From Solirubrobacter soli DSM 22325 (GTDB lineage Bacteria; Actinomycetota; Thermoleophilia; Solirubrobacterales; Solirubrobacteraceae), in contig NZ_AUIK01000016.1 of assembly GCF_000423665.1 (NCBI RefSeq), forward strand, positions 293,371-357,370: DNA of 64,000 bases. The letters are read 5' to 3'. The notes under the pieces are model-generated. The model worked only from the letters and a program-made list of their open reading frames with translations. It ran no database searches and had not been told where the DNA came from. The number at the start of each line of letters is the position of its first letter. The stretch's first letter is position 1. This document shows, piece by piece, positions 32,712 to 40,674 of the stretch. The translations under genes and the position numbers were made by a program.

Positions 32712-32897
32712 CGTTCATGGCGTACGTGCCCGGGGGCTGATCGTCATGCCCTGCACGGGCGCCGGCCGCCGATGATTCCGGCCAGCATCGGGCTTGCCTT
32801 GCCGCGCGTCCGGATGTAGCCGGCGTCGACACCGACGTCGTCGCCCCGCACCGCACCCACGCGGCACAAAGAGCCACTCGTCCGCGATCAGCGCCGG

Positions 32898-33203
32898 GTG
32901 TCCGGAAACCTGGGCACGCCGCGGGCCCTACGAGGTCCCGCCCAACGTCGGTTACCAACTAGCCTGCGCTTGACGCCATCGCGGCGGCTACGGCGTCAGC
33001 CAGCCGGGCTCTGTGACCAACTCGCTCGGGTTGATCGAACCTCCATCGAGATCGAGGGCGAACGCGTCCCGTTCGAGGCATACGGAGCAGCGGCAGGACG
33101 CTGGGTGGGACTCGGCCCTTGGCGGACGTTCGCGGTCTTCGTCCACGCGATCGACATCGGCCCCGAGCGCGTTCGGTTGCGCATCACCCAGCGCGCTTAC
33201 TGA
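32898..33203 (+). CDS. Possible small hypothetical protein or gene fragment
   Basis: Only the second half (IEIEGERVPFEAYGAAAGRW, then TFAVFVHAIDIGPERVRLRI) looks protein-like. The first 40 residues are Arg/Pro-rich and lack a convincing start or ribosome-binding site. It may be the 3' end of a lost gene. The rest of 32720-33390 shows no convincing gene; it holds one copy of the GCTTNTCGACGG repeat. Confidence 0.3.
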   Translation: MSGNLGTPRALRGPAQRRLPTSLRLTPSRRLRRQPAGLCDQLARVDRTSIEIEGERVPFEAYGAAAGRWVGLGPWRTFAVFVHAIDIGPERVRLRITQRAY

Positions 33204-33236
33204 GGGAGAACCGAGATCACGTCGACGTCTCGCCCC

Positions 33237-33248
33237 GCTTCTCGACGG
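33237..33248. repeat. GCTTNTCGACGG interspersed repeat, copy 1
   Basis: GCTTCTCGACGG in a gene-free stretch; an exact match to the consensus found at five other intergenic places in the window. Confidence 0.5.
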
Positions 33249-33393
33249 AACGAGCAGCGCGACCGAGCTTACGGCCACTCCGCTGTGGTGATCGCGGTCA
33301 GGTTCATGCCGACGACGAACGCGATGGTCATCATCGGCGCAGGTTTGCGCCGCTGCAGGCCTTGGCATCGCCAACACGATCGCGCCCTGACGC

Positions 33394-33951
33394 TCATGGC
33401 GCCCGTAGCTTGGTGCGGGCGCCGGTCTTCAGCCACAGCTCGCACCCGCTCATCAAGGGTGGCCCGGTGATGTCGGACAACTTCTGGCGCTCAGGCCTGA
33501 TGACCTCGACCGGGACTCCGAGCGACTCGATCCGCCGGGCCAGATCACGTCGAAGCCTGCTCGATGTGCGATTGGGAAGCGTCGAGATGATGATCCGGTC
33601 GTACGCGTTCGTTGCGACGAGATTTCGTACCGCTGCGAACGGGTCCCCGAGCGTGCCGGTCAGTCCCGTCACCGGACCACCGGCCGCGCGTTCGAGTAGC
33701 GAAAGTGCGAACTCGAGCGTCCAGTCGGGATGCTCGGCCCTGGGCGCATCGGGGATCAGAACCGAGAAGGCCGTCGGCTGCCGACGCGCGTATCGCCTCA
33801 CCGCAGCGACGAGATCGGGCGTGGCGGCGGTGCGGTTGGCGACGACCAAGACGCGCAGCGGCAACACCGCGAGATCGACGTTGTCGCGGCCGACGCTCAC
33901 GAGACCCACGATACGAGGCTCGAGCGCAATCAGGCCCGTGGCGGTAAGCAC
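33394..33951 (-). CDS. Universal-stress-like (HUP-fold) protein
   Basis: The 185-residue protein contains an alpha/beta nucleotide-hydrolase-like fold pattern: strand LRVLVVANRTAATPDLVAAV, strand AFSVLIPDAP, helix DPFAAVRNLVATNAYDRIII, then STLPNRTSSRLRRDLARRIE and a final strand VPVEVIRP. This is the layout of UspA-related proteins in actinobacteria. The start is uncertain: GTG at 33951 or a later GTG at 33900 that trims the N-terminus. It is flanked by gene-poor DNA; 33952-34187 holds only the upstream region of the next gene. Confidence 0.65.
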   Translation of the reverse strand: MLTATGLIALEPRIVGLVSVGRDNVDLAVLPLRVLVVANRTAATPDLVAAVRRYARRQPTAFSVLIPDAPRAEHPDWTLEFALSLLERAAGGPVTGLTGTLGDPFAAVRNLVATNAYDRIIISTLPNRTSSRLRRDLARRIESLGVPVEVIRPERQKLSDITGPPLMSGCELWLKTGARTKLRAP

Positions 33952-34187
33952 CTCGTACGAGGACCACCGACGTCACAGGGGCACGGTCCTCGGCGCGCGT
34001 CCGTGAGCGCCGCGAACGCCCGATGGTCGCCCCCACGGGCTCGGATCAGAGCGCTCTCGTTCACGAGCGAAGTCTGGCATCGCGGTCACGACCATTGCGA
34101 CACCACCGCTGCTCGAAATTCGTCGGCGAGTTTCGCCCACAGGCCGGGTCAGAACCGCAACAGGCAAATTCGTGAAAGGAGGCGCAC

Positions 34188-34502
34188 ATGCTGCATCCCG
34201 CTCTCGCTCAAGCGCTCGCCACCGCTCACATCGAGGACCTCCATCGCGCGGCCGCTCGCAGGCGGGCGATCCGCTTCGCCCGTCCCGTCGCGCACCAGCC
34301 ACACCCGTACCCGAGAACGGTCGAGAACCCGCCACTCCTTCCCGAGGTGGTGCTCGACACCGACGTCCAGGACAACTCGCTCGACCTTGACGGCACGACC
34401 TTCTCGTGGCGAAAGCGACAGCCGACGCCTCACGGTCGGGCGCACAGCGGAGCTGCCCAGACGCGAGGTGATGCACCACACGGGTGCGCCGACGTGATGT
34501 GA
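34188..34502 (+). CDS. Small hypothetical protein
   Basis: A strong AAAGGAGG site lies six bases upstream of the ATG. The 104-residue product begins MLHPALAQALATAHIEDLHR, a helix resembling short actinobacterial proteins that start 'xxPALAQALA'. The rest is basic, then acidic (PEVVLDTDVQDNSLDL), with no recognised domain. The C-terminal third has lower coding character and may have been altered. Confidence 0.55.
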   Translation: MLHPALAQALATAHIEDLHRAAARRRAIRFARPVAHQPHPYPRTVENPPLLPEVVLDTDVQDNSLDLDGTTFSWRKRQPTPHGRAHSGAAQTRGDAPHGCADVM

Positions 34503-34563
34503 CGGCGCCGAAGATCTCGGAGGAGTCGCCGGTGCTGACCGCCGTGCGGCAACCGCCGTTGGC

Positions 34564-35418
34564 TCACGCCGCGGCGTCGGTGGTGTCGAGCGCGAGGGAG
34601 GACGAGAGGTCGCGGTAGGCATCGATCTGTGCCTGGCGTTCGGCGAGCTTGTCTTCTGCTTGGGCGATCGCGTCGGCGCCGGCGATGAAGCGAAACGGCG
34701 GCTGCGGCGCACCGGCAAGGGTCACCAGCGCCTGGGCGAGCTTGGCCGGGTCGCCGCCCTGCTTGCCGTTCATGCCGTCCCAGAACTCGCGCTGGGCGGC
34801 GTTGCGCTCGGCGTAGTCCTCGATCGACGCCGGCGCGTAGTTCGTGGACTCCTGGGTGAGCAGTTCGGTGCGGAAGAAGCCTGGGTTGACGACGGTGGTG
34901 CGGATGCCGAACGGCTCGATCTCGGGTGCGAGCGACTCCATCCAGCCGTCGACGCCGAACTTCGACGCCGCATAGGCGCTGCCGTACTCAAAGCCCGCGA
35001 ACCCGGCCGAGGAGGAGATCGTGATCACGTGTCCGGCGCGCTGGCTGCGCATGACCGGCAGCACCGCGCGGGTGACGTTCATCGGGCCGAGCAGGCTGAC
35101 GGCGAACTGGCGCTGCATCTGTTCGGGCGTGAGCTCCTCGAAGAAGCCTGCGTAGAAGCTGGCCGCGTTGTTGACCAGCACGTCGACGGTGCCGAAGCGT
35201 TCGACCGTCGCCTTGACCGCCGCGGCGATCTGCTCGGGGTCGGTGACGTCGAGCGCGAGCACGAGCAGGTTCTGGGCGTCGCCGAGCGCGTTGGCGACGG
35301 TGTCGGGGTTGCGGCCGGTGGCGACCACGTTGTGTCCGGCGGCCAGTGCGGCGTTGGCGATGTCGACGCCCAGGCCGCGGCCGGCGCCGGTGATGATCCA
35401 TGTCCTGGTGTCAGTCAT
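34564..35418 (-). CDS. Short-chain dehydrogenase/reductase
   Basis: The ATG at 35418 gives 284 residues of a classical SDR: cofactor motif TGAGRGLG, NNAAS (the NNAG position), catalytic Ser in ITISSSAGFAG, and the Tyr-x3-Lys pair in SAYAASKFG. The reaction is NAD(P)-dependent oxidation or reduction of an alcohol or ketone; the substrate is unknown. It is divergent from an HTH regulator 101 bases away, a pairing common in actinobacteria, so that regulator probably represses it. Confidence 0.87.
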   Translation of the reverse strand: MTDTRTWIITGAGRGLGVDIANAALAAGHNVVATGRNPDTVANALGDAQNLLVLALDVTDPEQIAAAVKATVERFGTVDVLVNNAASFYAGFFEELTPEQMQRQFAVSLLGPMNVTRAVLPVMRSQRAGHVITISSSAGFAGFEYGSAYAASKFGVDGWMESLAPEIEPFGIRTTVVNPGFFRTELLTQESTNYAPASIEDYAERNAAQREFWDGMNGKQGGDPAKLAQALVTLAGAPQPPFRFIAGADAIAQAEDKLAERQAQIDAYRDLSSSLALDTTDAAA

Positions 35419-35519
35419 GCCCCAAAGAAAGCGCCCGCCGGCGCGCAGTGGGAGTCTCTGATGACCCAGGTACCGGCAGTACCTCCCACTCCGCAGCATC
35501 CCGATCTAGGCTCGGAGTC

Positions 35520-36389
35520 GTGGACACCAGGGACGAGATCCGCGAGTTCCTGACCTCGCGCCGGGCGAAGATCACGCCGCAGCAGGCCGGCCTGCCGGTC
35601 TTCGGCGGCACCCGCCGCGTCCCAGGGCTGCGCCGCGAGGAGGCCGCGATGCTCGCCGGTGTCAGCGTCGACTACTACACGAAGATGGAACGCGGCGACC
35701 TGCGCGGCGTCTCCGAGGGAGTGCTGGAGGCGCTCGCCCGGGGGCTTGGGCTCGACGAGGCCGAACGAGCGCACCTGTTCGACCTCGCTCGCGCGTCCGG
35801 GCCGATCTCTACCGCGCGCCGCCGCCACGGCGCGGCGCAGCGCGTGCGGCCGAGCGTGCAGCGCATCATCGACGCGATGACTCACGCGCCCGCGTTGGTG
35901 CAGAACCGGCGCGGAGACGTCCTGGCTGCCAACCGGCTCGGCTACGCGCTCTATTCCGAGATGGACCTCGCACCCGGGCGGCCGGCCAACCACGCCCGCT
36001 TCGTCTTCCTCGACCAGCGCTCGGAGCGCTTCTTCGTCGAGTGGGACCGCGTCGCCGACGACACCGTTGCGATGCTCCGCACCGAAGCCGGCCGCAACCC
36101 CCAAGACCGCAACCTCAGCGACCTCGTCGGCGAACTCTCCACCCGCAGCGACCAGTTCCGCACCCGCTGGGCCGCGCACAACGTCCGCGCCCACCAGACC
36201 GGCGCCAAGCGCTACCACCACCCCGTCGTCGGCGACCTCACCCTCACCTACGAGATCCTCGAACTCGCCGCCGACCCAGGGCTGGACCTCCTCGCCCTCA
36301 GCGCCGAGCCCGGCACCCCCTCCGACGACGCACTCAACCTGCTCGGAAGCTGGGCGGCCACCACCGAGCACGCCGCCGACCAGGCCTGA
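35520..36389 (+). CDS. HTH regulator with MmyB-like ligand-binding domain
   Basis: The GTG at 35520 follows TAGGCT and seven bases, again a nearly leaderless layout. The 289-residue protein has an XRE-type helix-turn-helix (PGLRREEAAMLAGVSVDYYT, then KMERGDLRGVSEGVLEALAR). A MmyB-like PAS-type domain follows (PALVQNRRGDVLAANRLGYA, then RFVFLDQRSERFF), which is thought to bind a fatty acid or another small ligand. The neighbouring divergent SDR is the likely target. Confidence 0.87.
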   Translation: MDTRDEIREFLTSRRAKITPQQAGLPVFGGTRRVPGLRREEAAMLAGVSVDYYTKMERGDLRGVSEGVLEALARGLGLDEAERAHLFDLARASGPISTARRRHGAAQRVRPSVQRIIDAMTHAPALVQNRRGDVLAANRLGYALYSEMDLAPGRPANHARFVFLDQRSERFFVEWDRVADDTVAMLRTEAGRNPQDRNLSDLVGELSTRSDQFRTRWAAHNVRAHQTGAKRYHHPVVGDLTLTYEILELAADPGLDLLALSAEPGTPSDDALNLLGSWAATTEHAADQA

Positions 36390-36455
36390 CACGGCGCAGC
36401 GAGGAGTCGGAGCACCCCGTACCGCGCTGCTGCTTGAGGCACAAGCGAAAGTGTC

Positions 36456-36467
36456 GCTTCTCGACGG
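36456..36467. repeat. GCTTNTCGACGG interspersed repeat, copy 2
   Basis: GCTTCTCGACGG in the 115-base gap after the HTH regulator gene. Confidence 0.5.
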
Positions 36468-36504
36468 CCCGCCGGCGTGCGGTTTCGACGCAAGCGCATC
36501 GCGA

Positions 36505-36747
36505 TCACGGCGCTCGCCGGCGAGTCGCGACCTCGTCCATCCAGCCGAAGAAGTCCGGCAGAACCTCTTCAAGCGAGGCGAGCCCCTCGAAGCGACGCTC
36601 CTCCACGCCCATCACCCCGACGACGTCGGACCACGCGGACGCGCCGTCCAGCGTGGCTCTCAACCGGACCTGGCGGCTCGGCCTGGACTCCCCGTCGATC
36701 AATAGCTCGGAAAGCGGGTGGCTACACAGCCGGGCGCCGCTCAGCAA
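36505..36747 (-). CDS. Small hypothetical protein, coupled to the upstream gene
   Basis: The 80-residue frame starts at TTG with AGGAGAAG directly before it, inside the last codons of the upstream gene (7-base overlap). It reads LLSGARLCSHPLSELLIDGE, then a strand-rich stretch and a well-formed end (SDVVGVMGVEERRFEGLASL, then EEVLPDFFGWMDEV). It has protein character but no recognised family. It may instead be the C-terminal half of the preceding protein after a frameshift. Confidence 0.5.
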   Translation of the reverse strand: MLSGARLCSHPLSELLIDGESRPSRQVRLRATLDGASAWSDVVGVMGVEERRFEGLASLEEVLPDFFGWMDEVATRRRAP

Positions 36748-37145
36748 CTTCTCCTCACGCCGCGTGCCAGCACCTCGACGAACTCGTCATGAAAAACGAG
36801 GAGGTGATGGTGGGTGTCCACGAGCATGGTGTCGCCACGGCCCCACTCGTACCCGGCGCCGTAGTGCTCAGCCTCGTACGCGTGCCGGTCACGCAACCAC
36901 GCCGACGGGCGGATCAGCGCTAGGGCCGGAACCCACTGTTGCCCCTCAGGCGGCTCATACGGGCAGTGCTCACCGCGTGACATCCGCACCGCGTCGAGAC
37001 CTTCGAACGAGGCCACGACCGTCGCCTCGCCGCTCGCAAGGTAGCCCGGGGAGACAGCTCCGCGAACACGAGGACGGCGAGCGCGAACTTCTCGGTCGTC
37101 TCGGCGAGTACCGACCGGCCTCCTGACTTCGTCGAATGAGAGCAC
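36741..37145 (-). CDS. Hypothetical protein
   Basis: The 134-residue frame has a basic, weakly coding first third, then a convincing stretch (EATVVASFEGLDAVRMSRGE, CPYEPPEGQQWVPALALI, YEWGRGDTMLVDTHHHLLVF, HDEFVEVLARG). The true start may lie further in than 37145. It overlaps the TTG of the next small gene. The histidine-rich DTHHHLLVFHDE segment could bind metal. I do not recognise the family. Confidence 0.5.
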   Translation of the reverse strand: MLSFDEVRRPVGTRRDDREVRARRPRVRGAVSPGYLASGEATVVASFEGLDAVRMSRGEHCPYEPPEGQQWVPALALIRPSAWLRDRHAYEAEHYGAGYEWGRGDTMLVDTHHHLLVFHDEFVEVLARGVRRSC

Positions 37146-37242
37146 AGAGGTCCACGCGTACCGCCTGGGCGAGCGTCTCCTGTTGGGTTGATTTGCGATC
37201 GACCCGGCTAGGCGGCGAGTTGTCCTCGACGGTGTCGTCGCC

Positions 37243-37467
37243 CTACTCGTCTGGATGCGTCCCGACGCGGCGCATGACGAAGCGAAGTACCTGGAGGACG
37301 ACGATCACCGCCACGGCCCCGATGACGAACCCCTGCACCGACGCGCCGTCGGCACCGAATACGAGGGCTCCCAGGGCGGCGCCGACGAGGATGCACACGG
37401 CCAGCAGCACATCGTCGAGCAGCGTGCGTTGCATGAATGGCGGCAACTTGCGCCAAGGCGATCTCAT
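37243..37467 (-). CDS. Small two-helix membrane protein
   Basis: The ATG at 37467 is preceded by TAGCGT and five bases, a near-leaderless promoter. The 74 residues contain two transmembrane helices (DDVLLAVCILVGAALGALVF and GFVIGAVAVIVVLQVLRFVM) and a basic C-terminal loop. It is of a common small actinobacterial membrane protein type without a named function. Confidence 0.6.
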   Translation of the reverse strand: MRSPWRKLPPFMQRTLLDDVLLAVCILVGAALGALVFGADGASVQGFVIGAVAVIVVLQVLRFVMRRVGTHPDE

Positions 37468-37674
37468 GACGCACGCTACCTCGGCGCCTCGCATGTGAGC
37501 AATCAGGACTTCGCCCTGACCTTTCGGCCGCTTCGCTCATTCGGGGCGCTGCGGACCACGGCTGTATCGCAGCGCACATCCTTCGAGGGTGCTGGCGCGA
37601 GCATGGCGGCGATGAGTTTTGTCGATGTCGCGGGTCTCAGTTCGAGAACCCGTACGTCCAAGGAGGACCGCGCG

Positions 37675-38166
37675 ATGTCGCAGCAACCCCAGATCGAGCA
37701 CCGTGGCGCGCAGCTCTACGCCGCAATCCCGGCCGAAGTCACGATGGAAGGCTTGGCCGGCGCCGTTGATCACGGGTTTCCGGAGCTGTTCGGCTGGCTC
37801 GCCGAGCACGCTCTCAACCCCGCTGGAGCGCCGTTCATCCGCTACCTCAAAGTCGACATGGGCGCCGAGTTGGAGATCGAGTTGGGAGTTCCCGTCGCCG
37901 CCGAGCCGACGGGCGACGAGCGCGTCCGCGCCGGCGTGCTCCCGGCCGGTCGCTACATCACGATGGTGCATGTCGGGCCCTACGACGGTCTCGTGCAGGC
38001 CAACGCCACACTGCAGCAGTGGGCGCACGAGCGAGGGATCAGCTGGGAGATGGATGACGACTCGAGGTGGCGCGGGCGCGTCGAGCGGTACTTGACGGAC
38101 CCTGCTCAACAGCCCGACCCGTCCGGCTGGGAGACGGAACTGGCGTACCTAGCCGCCGACGATTGA
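37675..38166 (+). CDS. GyrI-like small-molecule-binding protein
   Basis: The ATG at 37675 follows AAGGAGG and gives 163 residues. The SHS2-type repeats of the GyrI/SbmC family are visible (RGAQLYAAIPAEVTMEGLAG and PAGRYITMVHVGPYDGLVQA, with the conserved acidic DDSRWRGRVERYLTD near the end). Stand-alone members bind hydrophobic or cationic drugs, and some hydrolyse them. No regulator is attached. Confidence 0.82.
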   Translation: MSQQPQIEHRGAQLYAAIPAEVTMEGLAGAVDHGFPELFGWLAEHALNPAGAPFIRYLKVDMGAELEIELGVPVAAEPTGDERVRAGVLPAGRYITMVHVGPYDGLVQANATLQQWAHERGISWEMDDDSRWRGRVERYLTDPAQQPDPSGWETELAYLAADD

Positions 38167-38205
38167 TCACGGCTCAACGGGACACCGACGGCTACCGCGT
38201 GTCGG

Positions 38206-39027
38206 TCATGCCGCGACGCCGAGGCGCCCGGCGAGGGGTTGGACGCTGAGTTCCATCAGGAACGCGAGTTGGTCTGACGGCAGCCAGGTCCGCATCGTCG
38301 CGATGACGCTCGCTCGTGCCGCTTGGGGGTCGTGCCAGTCGGCATCGCGCACGGCCCCGAGCATGGTCTCGATGTAGCGTTCCTGCCAGTCGAGGACCTC
38401 CAGTCCTGACGGATCGCCGTGCCCAGGGTGCAGCGTCGTCGCGGGCGCGAGTTCCTCACGGAGCCGGCGGATGCTCGCGAGCCATGGCTCGTAGAACCCG
38501 TCGGCGAGATAGCAGTGCGTGCGGTCGTAGGCGATATCGGCGGAGAACACGCGCTGGGGCTCGCGCGTCAGCGTCCAGATCGAGTCGGCAGGCGACTCCG
38601 AGGGCCCGAGGTCGGTGACCGTCAACGCGATGTCGCCGAGCTCGATCGTCTCGCCGTCCTTGACGACGTCCGTCGGGAACGCGCGCTCCGCGGGCCACTC
38701 GTCGCCGATCATCGGCCGCAGGATCTGCTCCTTGACCGGGTCGTCGCGGCGGATGACCTCGTGCACCCGCTCGGTCGCGAACACCGGCACGTCACGACCG
38801 GCGACGAGCTCGACCAGGCCGCCGTAGTGATCGGGGTGCGCGTGGGTGAGCACGACGCCCAGGAGCGGCTTGCCGAGCGCGTCGGCGAGCGCGCGCACAC
38901 CTAACCCGCCGGTGACCGTCAGCGTCGCGTCGACTCCGACGATGCCGTCGGAGCCCTCGATCAGGTACGCGTTCACGGGCGTGTTCGCGACCTCGGATCG
39001 GTATCGATGCACGAGCAGGGAAGCCAT
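38206..39027 (-). CDS. MBL-fold metallo-hydrolase
   Basis: The 273-residue protein has the metallo-beta-lactamase signature THAHPDHYGG, with the His and Asp ligands for two metals. Later metal-ligand candidates are in FSADIAYDRTH and HPGHGDPSG. It resembles the quorum-quenching or glyoxalase-type hydrolases rather than lactamases. It is divergent from an HxlR regulator across a 75-base gap with a 15-bp-arm palindrome. It is transcribed from a leaderless promoter TAGCGT-N6-ATG. Confidence 0.87.
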   Translation of the reverse strand: MASLLVHRYRSEVANTPVNAYLIEGSDGIVGVDATLTVTGGLGVRALADALGKPLLGVVLTHAHPDHYGGLVELVAGRDVPVFATERVHEVIRRDDPVKEQILRPMIGDEWPAERAFPTDVVKDGETIELGDIALTVTDLGPSESPADSIWTLTREPQRVFSADIAYDRTHCYLADGFYEPWLASIRRLREELAPATTLHPGHGDPSGLEVLDWQERYIETMLGAVRDADWHDPQAARASVIATMRTWLPSDQLAFLMELSVQPLAGRLGVAA

Positions 39028-39033
39028 ACGACG

Positions 39034-39096
39034 ACGCTAGGGACATGGGAACCGATCGACAAGTAGGCACCTTTTGGTGCCTACTTGTCGTACGAT
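39034..39096. promoter_or_regulatory. Divergent leaderless promoters around a 15-bp-arm operator
   Basis: The palindrome CGACAAGTAGGCACC-TTTT-GGTGCCTACTTGTCG (39057-39090) has two perfect 15-bp arms. Next to it, TACGAT (39091-39096) stands six bases before the HxlR ATG at 39103. On the other strand TAGCGT (39039-39034) stands six bases before the MBL ATG at 39027. The arrangement suggests that the HxlR protein controls both genes. Confidence 0.8.
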
Positions 39097-39102
39097 CGTG
39101 AC

Positions 39103-39471
39103 ATGGACGAGTCACTGACCGCTCAGCCGAACGTGCTTGATCAGCACTGCGAGTCGCGGCAAGCGCTCGACCGGATCGCCGACAAGTGGACGTGCCTGGT
39201 CGTGTACGCGCTCGTCGACGGCCCGCGGCGTCACGGCGAACTGCGGCGAGCGATCGACGGCATCTCGCAGAAGATGCTCACCCAGACGCTGCGCAGCATG
39301 GAGGCCGACGGCCTCGTGCTCCGCACCGTCCTCGATCGCGTGCCTCCCGCCGTGGAGTATCGCCTGACGCCGCTCGGCGAAACGCTCAAGGACCCGCTCG
39401 TGGCGATCTGCCGCTGGGCGATGGAGCACCTGCCCGAGTTGCAGCAGGCCCGCCGAACCGCCGCTCGCTGA
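39103..39471 (+). CDS. HxlR-family transcriptional regulator
   Basis: The 122-residue protein has the HxlR winged helix (RQALDRIADKWTCLVVYALV, RRHGELRRAIDGISQKMLTQ, TLRSMEADGLVLRTV and VEYRLTPLGETLKDPL). Cys near position 15 (LDQHCESRQAL) sits where redox-sensing HxlR relatives carry a sensing cysteine. It is divergent from the MBL hydrolase and most likely binds the palindrome between the two, repressing both until an aldehyde, quinone or oxidant modifies it. The inducer is inferred from the family only. Confidence 0.87.
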   Translation: MDESLTAQPNVLDQHCESRQALDRIADKWTCLVVYALVDGPRRHGELRRAIDGISQKMLTQTLRSMEADGLVLRTVLDRVPPAVEYRLTPLGETLKDPLVAICRWAMEHLPELQQARRTAAR

Positions 39472-39676
39472 CCACCGACTCGGTCGAGCGCAGCGAGGTC
39501 GAGCCGCTCAGAGGGTACGGCCGGGTCCGAGATGTACACGGTCAGCGAGGAGCAGATCGCGACCGCTCGCCAGCCATCGTCGCCACCCCTCGAGCTCACA
39601 GTCACGCGACCTCGCACCGCAGACCAGTAGTACAGGCGACTCAATTTGAGCTTGCGTAGCACCAACCAACACGACG

Positions 39677-40171
39677 TCAGTCGTGGTGTTGGTCTACTTC
39701 AGGCGCCGCTCCCGTCAGCCCGTACTTACGGTTCCAGCGGTCAAGATCGGTGACCTTGGCGTGGCCATACAAGACGCGGCGCAACCTGGTGCGCACGCTG
39801 AGCTGGACACGCCGCCCCGGTGCCAGAGGGCAATCGAGCCGAGCCAGCGCCTCGCGATCTACCCGCCACTCGACGCTGTCGTGCGCGGGTATGACCTCCG
39901 GAACTCCCTCCAGCCCGGGTGACATCTCATACGAGTAGCTGAACTTATTGCGGTCCCAGTAGACGCCAAGCCGAAATCCCACGACGCGGACGTCGTAGTC
40001 ACTTGGATTGGTGATCGTCGCCTCGACCGCCTCGGCGGTCGAGGTCCACCACGCCTCGCATGCGACGTCTAAGCCGCCTCGACGCTCGAGTCGCGCCTGC
40101 CGCCACGTGTAGACCTGCCAGCAGAGCGCAAGAGTCGCAACGATCGCCGCGTAGAGCGCCACTGGGTCCAC
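39677..40171 (-). CDS. Membrane-anchored hypothetical protein
   Basis: The GTG at 40171 follows TAGAGT and six bases (leaderless type). The 164 residues have one N-terminal transmembrane helix (VALYAAIVATLALCWQVYTW) and a cytoplasmic beta-sandwich-like domain (AVEATITNPSDYDVRVVGFR, RVQLSVRTRLRRVLYGHAKV). No family recognised. It is 22 bases downstream of another small gene on the same strand, but the promoter suggests it can be made alone. Confidence 0.65.
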   Translation of the reverse strand: MDPVALYAAIVATLALCWQVYTWRQARLERRGGLDVACEAWWTSTAEAVEATITNPSDYDVRVVGFRLGVYWDRNKFSYSYEMSPGLEGVPEVIPAHDSVEWRVDREALARLDCPLAPGRRVQLSVRTRLRRVLYGHAKVTDLDRWNRKYGLTGAAPEVDQHHD

Positions 40172-40193
40172 GACGCGACTCTACGCAATCGGG

Positions 40194-40469
40194 CTACCGC
40201 CGTGGGGGGCGATCGCGCGCTCCCACAGGGTCGTTGATTGGCGAGTCGCGCGAAGCGCCGATCGCGTCAGCCACGTACGAACTCGTGTCGCCCCGCTCAG
40301 GCGGGAGTGCGGCGCTGCTACGAGCCGCATCAGATGCGTTACGCGCACCGGCCGACCGCAGCAGGTCCAGAGCGTGTTGACTGAACGCCGGCCACGCCAG
40401 CGCATCGAGATCGTCCTGCCGCCGGGAGGAGTAGCTGGTCTGCTCGTCAGGAGCGGGGATGTTGCTCAT
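40194..40469 (-). CDS. Small hypothetical protein
   Basis: A perfect GAAGGAGG site lies upstream of the ATG. The 91 residues begin MSNIPAPDEQTSYSSRRQDD, with a helix LDALAWPAFSQHALDLLRSA and a low-complexity polar tail. It is soluble. There is no recognised family; the ribosome-binding site is the main support. Confidence 0.55.
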   Translation of the reverse strand: MSNIPAPDEQTSYSSRRQDDLDALAWPAFSQHALDLLRSAGARNASDAARSSAALPPERGDTSSYVADAIGASRDSPINDPVGARDRPPRR

Positions 40470-40674
40470 GCGCCTCCTTCAGCATGGAGGTCGGCGCGTT
40501 CGCGACAGTGCCTGACCTCGGGTGCGTCCCCATTGGTGCCGGATGCGGTCTGTGCAGAGTCCGCACGGATTTCACGAACGACAGACGCGCGCGGACGGTC
40601 GCGAAATGCTGCCTTCTCGGGAGCTACTCATCTGTTGCACACCTCGCCTGCGCCCATCTAGCGTCGACACCGCC

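Noticed and set aside
32760..32900. Possible transposase remnant on the minus strand
   Set aside because: Short peptides such as GDDVGVDAGYIRTRGK are suggestive, but no catalytic motif, inverted repeat or target duplication is visible.
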